33,169 bases of DNA from an uncultured Acetatifactor sp. (GTDB lineage: Bacteria > Bacillota > Clostridia > Lachnospirales > Lachnospiraceae): the NCBI RefSeq assembly GCF_910585425.1, contig NZ_CAJUCP010000060.1, positions 1 to 33,169 on the forward strand, in the 5' to 3' direction. A program made the translations under genes and the position numbers. The notes under the pieces are model-generated. The model saw only the letters and a list, made by a program, of their open reading frames with translations. It did not search any database and had not been told where the DNA came from. This document shows positions 16,513-23,058 of this stretch, in pieces; position 1 is the stretch's first letter, and every line of letters starts with the position of its first letter.

Positions 16513-16547
16513 CGGCCGCTTTCTCTTTTTTGCAAAAAAGGCGGCCG
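16513..16547. other. hairpin in the DUF512 leader
   Basis: Arms CGGCCG (16513-16518) and CGGCCG (16542-16547), plus TTTTTT/AAAAAA around a GC loop, can pair with a small internal mismatch. In the minus-strand transcript it lies just before the DUF512 ribosome site and is followed by only four U residues. An attenuator is possible but not shown. Confidence 0.4.
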
Positions 16548-16565
16548 CTACTCCTTTTACCCTTT

Positions 16566-16594
16566 ATATTACAAGAAATCCCTTGACGTGTCAC
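16566..16594 (-). promoter_or_regulatory. candidate promoter for DUF512-der-plsY-gpsA
   Basis: On the minus strand GTGACA (5 of 6) and TAATAT (4 of 6) are separated by 17 nt. The -35 hexamer directly abuts the -35 of the divergent prs promoter. Confidence 0.5.
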
Positions 16595-16610
16595 TAGCGT
16601 AAGATATAAA
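16583..16610 (+). promoter_or_regulatory. candidate sigma-A promoter for prs
   Basis: TTGACG (16583-16588) and TATAAA (16605-16610), each 5 of 6, are separated by 16 nt. The leader is about 33 nt and ends in GGAGG. Confidence 0.6.
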
Positions 16611-16649
16611 ATATAGGTACAACTTGTTTTATACATCATTGGAGGACAT

Positions 16650-17843
16650 ATGCCTAATTTACATGAGATTGAGAACGCCATGCCCGTAGCTCCTTTAAAA
16701 ATCATCGCCCTCTCCTCCGCACGGAAAATGGGAGAACGAGTCAACGATTATCTGGTAGAATTCCGCAAAAACATCCATAACGACAAGGTAAAGACCGACC
16801 CGGCCTTTCAGGGCTACAGCGAAGACAACTATCTGGCAGAGGTGGAGACGCCCCGCTTTGGAAGCGGCGAGGGCAAAGCCTCCATCCAGGAATCCATCCG
16901 CGGCAAGGATCTTTTTTTGCTGGTGGATGTGTGCAACCACAGCATCACCTACAATATGCATGGATTTACCAACCATATGTCCCCGGACGACCATTACCAG
17001 GATCTGAAACGGGTCATTTCCGCTTGCAATGGCAAGGCCCACCGAATCAATGTCATCATGCCTTTCCTCTATGAGGGCAGACAGCACAAGAGGAACGGCC
17101 GGGAATCCCTGGACTGCGCGTTCGTCCTGCGGGAGCTGCGGGACATGGGCATCGCAAATTTCATCACCTTTGACGCACATGATCCCAGAGTACAGAACGC
17201 GATTCCCTTAAACGGCTTCGACAATTTCACCACCCCTTACCAGTTCATCAAGGCGCTGCTGAATTCCGAGGACGACCTGATTGTGGACAAAGACCACCTG
17301 GTGGTAATCAGCCCCGATGAGGGGGCGCTGGACCGTGCCATCTATTTCGCCACGGTTTTAGGCGTGGACACCGCCATGTTCTATAAGCGCCGGGACTATT
17401 CCACTATCGTAAACGGCCGCAATCCTATCGTGGCCCATGAGTTCCTGGGAGACAATATCGACAGCAAGGATGTCATCATCATAGACGACATCATCTCCTC
17501 CGGCCAGAGCATGCTGGACACCGCCAGACAGCTGAAGCGGATGAACGCCAGACGGGTCTTCATCTGCTGTACCTTCGGGCTGTTCACCGATGGCCTGGAG
17601 TCCTTCGACGAGGCCTATGAGAAGGGGTATTTCGACAAGGTAGTGACCACTGACCTCATCTACCTGCCCCCTGCGCTTTACAGCAGGCCCTATTTCATCG
17701 AGGCGGACATGAGCAAGTTCGTGGCCTCCCTGATCGACTTCATGAACCACGATGCCTCCCTGACCTATGCGCTCACGCCCACCGACAAGATACACAGCAT
17801 CCTGGAATCCTACAACAACCGCCAGGAGTTCGATATGAACTAG
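16650..17843 (+). CDS. prs: ribose-phosphate pyrophosphokinase (PRPP synthetase), long divergent form
   Basis: The enzyme makes PRPP from ribose-5-phosphate and ATP for nucleotide, His and Trp synthesis. Recognisable parts in order are SGEGKASIQESIRGKDLFLL (71-90), MPFLYEGRQHKRNGRES (137-153), FDAHDPRVQNAIPLNGFDNF (174-193), VVISPDEGALDRAI, the flexible-loop YKRRDY (245-250) and the PRPP loop VIIIDDIISSGQSM (275-288). At 397 residues it is much longer than the usual 310-320. Extra sequence lies at the N-terminus, in the VCNHSITYNMHGFTNHMSPDD region (about 94-114) and at the C-terminus. A GGAGG site is 4 nt from the start. It is monocistronic and convergent with the kinase gene, with an 11-bp gap. 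The catalytic Lys and Arg appear kept, so it is likely active. Confidence 0.88.
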   Translation: MPNLHEIENAMPVAPLKIIALSSARKMGERVNDYLVEFRKNIHNDKVKTDPAFQGYSEDNYLAEVETPRFGSGEGKASIQESIRGKDLFLLVDVCNHSITYNMHGFTNHMSPDDHYQDLKRVISACNGKAHRINVIMPFLYEGRQHKRNGRESLDCAFVLRELRDMGIANFITFDAHDPRVQNAIPLNGFDNFTTPYQFIKALLNSEDDLIVDKDHLVVISPDEGALDRAIYFATVLGVDTAMFYKRRDYSTIVNGRNPIVAHEFLGDNIDSKDVIIIDDIISSGQSMLDTARQLKRMNARRVFICCTFGLFTDGLESFDEAYEKGYFDKVVTTDLIYLPPALYSRPYFIEADMSKFVASLIDFMNHDASLTYALTPTDKIHSILESYNNRQEFDMN

Positions 17844-17854
17844 TACCCGGCCCC

Positions 17855-20593
17855 TCAGCGCGCTCCGGTGTCGTCTGCGGGGCTTTCGCTGTACTCCGGA
17901 AAGGCCAGCAGGACCTTGAACAGATCCCCGTCCATCAGGATTTCGAAGCTGCCCCCGTGGACCTGTACCAGGCTCTTTGCGATGGAGAGCCCCAGGCCGC
18001 TGCCCTCTGTGCTGCGGGAGGAATCCCCCCGGATGAACCGCTCCGTCAGCTCCTCCGGCCGGACGCTCATCTGCTGTCTGGAGATATTCTTGATGGATAC
18101 CTCTATCCTTCCCTCCTGCTTCATCGTCTGGATGTAGACCCGGGTGCCCTCCATGGCGTACTTGCAGATATTGTTGAACAGATTCTCCACCACCCGCCAC
18201 ATCCTGCGGCTGTCCGCGTAGATGTAGGCCGGCACATCGCCGTCCTCGAACACTACCTGCAGGCTGCTCTCCTCCAGCCTCTCGGAAAATTCCCCGATTC
18301 CCTGGTTCAAAAGCTCCGTCAGGTTCAGCTTCTCCTTCTCCAGCTCGATGCTGCCGGAGGAGATCCGGGAGGCCTCCACCAGGTCGTCGGTAAGCTGCTT
18401 CAGGCGCTGGGCCTTGCTGTCCAGGATGTCGATATATCCCCTGGCAGGTTCCTCCTGGATATGCAGGCGCTTCAGCAGGTCCACATAGCTGATGATTGAC
18501 GTCAATGGTGTCTTCAAATCATGGGACACATTGGTGATCAGCTCCGTCTTCAGGCGCTCGTCCTCCATGCTGGTCTTCACAGCCCTGCGGATGCCCTCCC
18601 CGATATTGTTCACCGCGATCGCCAGCTCCCTGCTGGAGCCGTGGAGGCTGTCCGCGTCCACCTTGAACTCCACCTCTCCGTCCCGTATCCTGCCTATGCC
18701 CTCCTCAATCTCCGCCTGCTCCGCGTTGCGCCGGGAGAGGAGCACGCCCACGATTCCGTCCACAGCCACCATGGCCAGCAGGAGCAGGAAGGCGTATATC
18801 CTCCTGTTCCACAGCTTATATACCGCTGCCATCCCTGCCAGGTTGGAAAAAAGGAACAGGTTATAGGGCAGCAGCGTGCTGATCATGGAGCTCTTGTGGC
18901 GGAGGATGAACCTGACGGTATTCTCGATTCCGCTGTACAGAAAGTGCAGGAAGCTCCCCTTCCACAGTCCGCCCACCCGCATCCGCCGCACCATGCTGTA
19001 CCAGATCATGTCAAAGCCCATGCTGGCATATATGCCGAAGGCCGCGAACAGGCCGTAGCGGTACAGCCTTGTCAGCTCCACGCCGAATAGCTTCGTGGGC
19101 ATGACCTGTGCCGTCTCGGCAATGTCCACCAGGATCCCGTATCCCAGCCAGCCGCCGTAGACAAGCCCCGCCGCCAGAAGCAGGAGCAGCTCCGTCCAGA
19201 GCCTGTCAAAGCGGTTCAGATAGCAGATCCGCTCCCCGTTCCCGCCGGGGACCATGCCGGCCACACAGGTCAGATAGATGCCGATGCCCAGCCAGAACAA
19301 CGCCAGAACCGCAATCAGGATGATAAAGCGTCCCACATTCGGCACGATTTTCTGATACACCGCGTTGGCCGTGTGGAAGGAGTCCCCCTGGATGGTGTAC
19401 TTGGAGTCCACCCCAAGCCAGATATGGGTGGTGTCCGGGTAGGCGTAGCTGTACACGCTGATGTAGTCGTCTATCTCCTCCTCGCTGAATATCGTATTCC
19501 CCATGAACACCAGGCTGTCCGGATAGTAGATCAGATAGCGCCTGTACTCATTAAAGGACTCCGTGACCTCATTGTCTGGCAGCTCCGCCAGGTCGGGCAC
19601 ATTGGTATAGGTGCACATGCCGTCGTCCGTCATCATGCGCACCATGTATTTCACATTGCTGTTGGCCCCTCTGTAGGCCTCATTGCAGAGCTGATAGCGC
19701 TGGTAATTGATGGTAAGGCTCTCAACCGCCGCCACCACGTTCTCCTGGAGCTTCATATATTCAATCCAGTTCCGGGCATAGGCCGTGAGCTGCTTCTTGC
19801 CCCCCACGCTTGTGTAGCGGCAGTTCAGCATGGGGATGAACACGGTCAGGCTGCCGTCGTCCTCTCTGGATATGTCTATGCCGTCGGGATTCTGGGACAT
19901 GATATGGGCGAACACCATGTCCTCCAACTGCTCCTGGGTGCTCTCCTCCAGGGCCTGCGCCAGCGCTGTGATCTCCTCTGCGCTCTTCCCGTAGCGCTCC
20001 GCCTGGACCACCGCCCCTTCCTCCAGGTCCGCGCCGTCCGCTGCCACGCCCTCCTCCGGCTCGTCCTCCTGGGCATCGCCCACATGGTAGAAGCCGTCGA
20101 AGCTGAGCTGGCCGAACTGGTCCAGCTTGAAATTCTCGGGATAGATGCAGTTGCCGAAATAGTTCACGAACTCCGACATGCTCATGAAGCGATTCGTATA
20201 CTCCACGCCGGACTTCCCCCATTTGACGATGTCGTCCAGCGTATAGACCACCGTGAGAGGGCCGCCGGAATCCTTCCCGATCTCCTTTGCGTATGCCGTC
20301 ACGTCGATTTTCTTGGAGGGATCCAGGATGCCGTCCGTCTCCAGCTGCCCCTTCAGGGCCACAAGCTGGGTGATGTCGGATACCGCGTTCCGGAACAGGT
20401 CATGGTAGATTTCGGATTCCTCGAATTCCAGTCCCGTATCGATGGGAAAAATCCGGTACACCTTGGGCCCGTCGATGGAGTCCACCGCAATATAGGAGTT
20501 CAGAAGCAGATACGCCAGAGCCGTCATGATGCCGGCCGCCAGCAGATGCTGGAGCAGCTCCAGGCAGAATCTCTTTAATGTGGTCCTTTTCAT
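17855..20593 (-). CDS. multi-pass membrane sensor histidine kinase
   Basis: The 912-residue kinase has a first membrane helix at about 12-31 and a large extracytoplasmic region to about 420, with an acidic Glu/Asp/Gly/Ala-rich insert near 165-190. Then come four to five further hydrophobic helices between about 422 and 630, a HAMP-like linker (IGRIRDGEVEFKVDADSL), and HisKA with H691 in ITNVSHDLKTPLTSIISYVDLL. The ATPase domain has its N-box at about 806 (NLFNNICKYA) and GSGLGLSIAK near 869. It is translated 11 nt after the response regulator gene with its own AGGAG site and is surely its partner. The signal is unknown; VanS-like kinases of this shape often respond to envelope stress. Confidence 0.92.
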   Translation of the reverse strand: MKRTTLKRFCLELLQHLLAAGIMTALAYLLLNSYIAVDSIDGPKVYRIFPIDTGLEFEESEIYHDLFRNAVSDITQLVALKGQLETDGILDPSKKIDVTAYAKEIGKDSGGPLTVVYTLDDIVKWGKSGVEYTNRFMSMSEFVNYFGNCIYPENFKLDQFGQLSFDGFYHVGDAQEDEPEEGVAADGADLEEGAVVQAERYGKSAEEITALAQALEESTQEQLEDMVFAHIMSQNPDGIDISREDDGSLTVFIPMLNCRYTSVGGKKQLTAYARNWIEYMKLQENVVAAVESLTINYQRYQLCNEAYRGANSNVKYMVRMMTDDGMCTYTNVPDLAELPDNEVTESFNEYRRYLIYYPDSLVFMGNTIFSEEEIDDYISVYSYAYPDTTHIWLGVDSKYTIQGDSFHTANAVYQKIVPNVGRFIILIAVLALFWLGIGIYLTCVAGMVPGGNGERICYLNRFDRLWTELLLLLAAGLVYGGWLGYGILVDIAETAQVMPTKLFGVELTRLYRYGLFAAFGIYASMGFDMIWYSMVRRMRVGGLWKGSFLHFLYSGIENTVRFILRHKSSMISTLLPYNLFLFSNLAGMAAVYKLWNRRIYAFLLLLAMVAVDGIVGVLLSRRNAEQAEIEEGIGRIRDGEVEFKVDADSLHGSSRELAIAVNNIGEGIRRAVKTSMEDERLKTELITNVSHDLKTPLTSIISYVDLLKRLHIQEEPARGYIDILDSKAQRLKQLTDDLVEASRISSGSIELEKEKLNLTELLNQGIGEFSERLEESSLQVVFEDGDVPAYIYADSRRMWRVVENLFNNICKYAMEGTRVYIQTMKQEGRIEVSIKNISRQQMSVRPEELTERFIRGDSSRSTEGSGLGLSIAKSLVQVHGGSFEILMDGDLFKVLLAFPEYSESPADDTGAR

Positions 20594-20604
20594 TGAATGC
20601 TCCT

Positions 20605-21297
20605 CTACTGCTTGTCGATTTTGTAGCCCACGCCCCAGACGACCTTCAGATACCTGGGCTCCCTGGGATTGATCTCTATCTTCTCCCGGATATGGCGGAT
20701 GTGCACGGCCACAGTGTTGTCCGCTCCGATGGCGTCCTCGTTCCAGATGCTCTCGTAAATCTGGTCGATGGAGAATACCCGGCCCTGGTTCTTCATCAGG
20801 AGCAGCAGGATATTGTACTCAATCGGAGTCATCTTCACGGGCTCCCCGTCCACCATCACCTGCTTGGTGTCGTCATTGATGACCAGACCTCCCACCTGAT
20901 AGACGGACTTGCTCTCCGCGTTCAGGCTCCCCAGGGAGGTGTACCGGCGCAGGTTGGACTTGACCCTGGCCACCAGCTCCAGCGGATTGAAGGGCTTCGT
21001 GATATAATCGTCCGCGCCGATGTTCAGGCCGAGAATCTTGTCCGTATCCTCAGACTTGGCGGACAGCATGATGATGGGGATGCTGCTGTACTCCCGAATC
21101 TTCAGGGTGGCGCGGATGCCGTCCAGCTTCGGCATCATGATGTCCATGATCAGAAGATGGATCTCCTCCTTCTTCAGCAGGTCGATGGCCTGCTTCCCGT
21201 CATAGGCCTTGAAGATGCAGTGCCCGTCCTGGCTCAAATAGATCTCTATCGCGTCCACGATTTCCCGGTCGTCGTCACACACAAGTATATTCGCCAT
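20605..21297 (-). CDS. OmpR/PhoB-family response regulator
   Basis: The 230-residue regulator has a receiver domain with acidic D8-D10, phosphoacceptor D52 in LLIMDIMMPKLDG, the Ser of MLSAKS and the Lys of ITKPF. A C-terminal winged helix (about 128-228) shows the typical LLMKNQGRVFSIDQIYESIWNEDAIGADNTVAVHIRHIREKI. It is VanR-like in sequence. GGAGTGAT precedes the ATG. It forms an operon with the 912-residue kinase. Targets cannot be told; autoregulation is likely but no direct-repeat operator was recognised with confidence. Confidence 0.95.
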   Translation of the reverse strand: MANILVCDDDREIVDAIEIYLSQDGHCIFKAYDGKQAIDLLKKEEIHLLIMDIMMPKLDGIRATLKIREYSSIPIIMLSAKSEDTDKILGLNIGADDYITKPFNPLELVARVKSNLRRYTSLGSLNAESKSVYQVGGLVINDDTKQVMVDGEPVKMTPIEYNILLLLMKNQGRVFSIDQIYESIWNEDAIGADNTVAVHIRHIREKIEINPREPRYLKVVWGVGYKIDKQ

Positions 21298-21361
21298 ATC
21301 TCATCACTCCGTTTTTCCTGAAATACCCCCGCATATCCATGTAACCATATCTTTTTTAAAT

Positions 21362-21367
21362 GTTATA
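21362..21367 (-). promoter_or_regulatory. possible -10 element for the response regulator operon
   Basis: The minus strand reads TATAAC in an AT-rich 92-bp spacer, with no good -35 at 16-18 nt. This would suit an activator-dependent promoter. Evidence is weak. Confidence 0.25.
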
Positions 21368-21389
21368 TACGCAAAATCTGAATGTTTTC

Positions 21390-22304
21390 TTAATCTTTCA
21401 GCGCCAGGAACGCAGCCAGGCTCCCTCTCCTGCCGCCGCTGGCCCTGTGGGAGAACAGATATCCGCTGTTGTGGCAGGTGCAGATGTCCGTCACGGCGAT
21501 ATGGGCAGGAAGAAGACCAACCTGTCTTAAAATCAGCTCATTGGCCAGCCAGAGATCCAACTGGTACTTCCCCGGCTCCCTTCCGGGAATGGCCACCGCC
21601 TCCCCCAGCATCCGGATGAACTGTTCCGCCACGTCCCCGCTGACCTCATAGCAGTCCCGGCAGATGGAGGGGCCTACGGCCGCGTAAATCTCCTCCGGCC
21701 TGCTCCCGAACCGCTCTCCCATGGCCTCCACCATCCGCGCCCCCATCCTGCCCGCAGTGCCCCGCCAGCCGGAATGGGCCAGCCCGACGGCGCGGTGTAC
21801 GGGATCCACGAAGTAAAGGGGCACGCAGTCCGCGTAGAAGGTGTTCAGCACCAGGCCCGGCTCATCCGTCACCATCCCGTCCACGTCCGCGTAATCCCGG
21901 GGGCGCAGGATGCCCTTGCCCTTGTCCGCCGAGGTCATGCGGCGGATGTTGGTGGTGTGGGTCTGGTGGGACGCCACCATGTCCTCCACCCGGCAGTCCA
22001 GCACCCCGGCGATGCGCCTGTAGTTTTCCAGCACGTTCTCCCGATTCTCGTCCCTGTCCACGCTGAAATTCATGGTGGCGCATTCTCCCCTGCTCACTCC
22101 CCCCAAGCGGGTGGTGAACAGGTGCTTTACGATTCCGGTCCGCTCCAGCAGCGGGAACGTCAGATATTCCAGAGGCTCCCCGCCCTCCGTCAGCGCGAGG
22201 TTCTGCCGCACCGGCCGCTCGCTCCGCTCCTGCGGGGCCCGGCCCTCCGGATCCACGCCCTGCCCTGGCTGCCCGCCTCTTTCTGTCCGCTGTATCTGAA
22301 ACAT
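21390..22304 (-). CDS. pgeF: peptidoglycan editing factor PgeF (YfiH/YlmD, laccase-domain)
   Basis: The 304-residue protein matches the multi-copper-oxidase-like YfiH family: HLFTTRLGGVS, the metal-site residues ASHQTH (H113, H116), ADCVPLYF (C160) and GLAHSGWRGT (H177), then AVGPSICRDCYEV and CTCHNSGYLFSHRASGGRRG. In E. coli this protein edits misincorporated L-Ser from peptidoglycan precursors, and purine-nucleoside phosphorylase activity has been shown for relatives. The frame is open to 22502, but that part overlaps yraN. ATG 22304 follows GGAGGTGGAGGG and is the start. It has about 40 extra polar N-terminal residues compared with the family. It is last in the long minus-strand operon. 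Confidence 0.92.
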   Translation of the reverse strand: MFQIQRTERGGQPGQGVDPEGRAPQERSERPVRQNLALTEGGEPLEYLTFPLLERTGIVKHLFTTRLGGVSRGECATMNFSVDRDENRENVLENYRRIAGVLDCRVEDMVASHQTHTTNIRRMTSADKGKGILRPRDYADVDGMVTDEPGLVLNTFYADCVPLYFVDPVHRAVGLAHSGWRGTAGRMGARMVEAMGERFGSRPEEIYAAVGPSICRDCYEVSGDVAEQFIRMLGEAVAIPGREPGKYQLDLWLANELILRQVGLLPAHIAVTDICTCHNSGYLFSHRASGGRRGSLAAFLALKD

Positions 22305-22320
22305 AGCCCTCCACCTCCCG

Positions 22321-22686
22321 TCAGTATCCCCGTGCATAAATATGCGGAAAAGCGTTCTGCACCCACTGTATCTCGCTGCCCTGTATGCCCACCACGTCAT
22401 ATCTGACGCCTGTTCCGTCTCCCAGCCCGTGGACATACCTGTAGTAATCCGCCACCCTGCAGATCCTAAGCTGCTTGCGATAGTCCACGGCCTCCAGGGC
22501 ATAGCCCTTTTCGGAGGCGCTGCGGTACTTCACCTCCACGAACACCAGATATCCCCGGTGGCGGCAGATCAAATCGATTTCGCCCTGCCTGCAGCGGAAA
22601 TTGGTCTCCAGCACCTGCATGCCCTTCCCTGTCAGATATTCCGCGGCCTGTCTCTCCTTGTCCGCTCCCACCCTGCGCTTGTTCAA
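22321..22686 (-). CDS. YraN family (UPF0102) endonuclease-like protein
   Basis: The 121-residue protein has the YraN signature: G35-EID-LI around 35-40 and FVEVKYR (E51, K53), a PD-(D/E)XK nuclease core, with NKRRVGADKERQAAEYLTGKG at the start. It starts with TTG at 22686, with AAGAGG about 10 nt upstream inside the end of the previous gene. It sits 7 nt after the FlhB-like gene and 16 nt before pgeF, so it is co-transcribed. The cellular role is not established. Confidence 0.92.
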   Translation of the reverse strand: MNKRRVGADKERQAAEYLTGKGMQVLETNFRCRQGEIDLICRHRGYLVFVEVKYRSASEKGYALEAVDYRKQLRICRVADYYRYVHGLGDGTGVRYDVVGIQGSEIQWVQNAFPHIYARGY

Positions 22687-22693
22687 AAATCCG

Positions 22694-22987
22694 CTACCTC
22701 TTGATCTTCCCCTTGATCTTGTCCATGGAATCCACGAACACCAGTATCTCCGCCACCACCTCGTACAGCTCCGGCGGTATCATGTCCCCGATGTCCAGCC
22801 GGGACAGCGTGTCCGCCAGCTTGTCGTCCCTGTGCACCGGCACATCGCTTTCCCGGGCCCTTTCGATAATCTTCTCGGCCAGGATCCCCCGGCCGCTGGC
22901 GATGACCCTGGGCGCCGCGTCCGAGGGGTCGTATTCCAGCGCGATGGCCTGTTTCAGCTTCCCGTCCTTTTCTCTCTTTCCGTCCAA
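22694..22987 (-). CDS. FlhB C-terminal-domain-like protein (YlqH type)
   Basis: This 97-residue protein resembles only the cytoplasmic C-terminal domain of FlhB/YscU type III export proteins: QAIALEYDPSDAAPRVIASGRGILAEKIIERARESDVPVHRDDKLADTLSRLDIGDMIPPELYEVVAEILVF is the standard layout. It lacks the membrane domain and the NPTH self-cleavage motif; the equivalent position precedes the ALEY segment. B. subtilis YlqH is a known protein of this kind in the same genomic place. It starts with TTG at 22987 behind GGGGGG. It follows the FliK-like gene, the functional partner of FlhB in flagella. The function of the stand-alone form is unknown. Confidence 0.88.
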   Translation of the reverse strand: MDGKREKDGKLKQAIALEYDPSDAAPRVIASGRGILAEKIIERARESDVPVHRDDKLADTLSRLDIGDMIPPELYEVVAEILVFVDSMDKIKGKIKR

Positions 22988-23012
22988 ATCTCTACCCCCC
23001 TGTATCGCTGCA

Positions 23013-23046
23013 TCGCTGCAAGTCCGGAAGAACGCTTCTCTTGCGT
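23013..23046. repeat. intergenic hairpin between FliK-like and FlhB-like genes
   Basis: AGAACGC and GCGTTCT pair around a 7-nt loop. The flank shares TGCAAGYCCGGAAGAAYGC (plus strand) with the hairpin at 11787. Confidence 0.6.
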
Positions 23047-23058
23047 TCTCTTTTCGCT

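Noticed and set aside
22305..22502. N-terminal extension of pgeF into yraN
   Set aside because: It overlaps the conserved end of yraN in another frame, while ATG 22304 has an excellent ribosome site.
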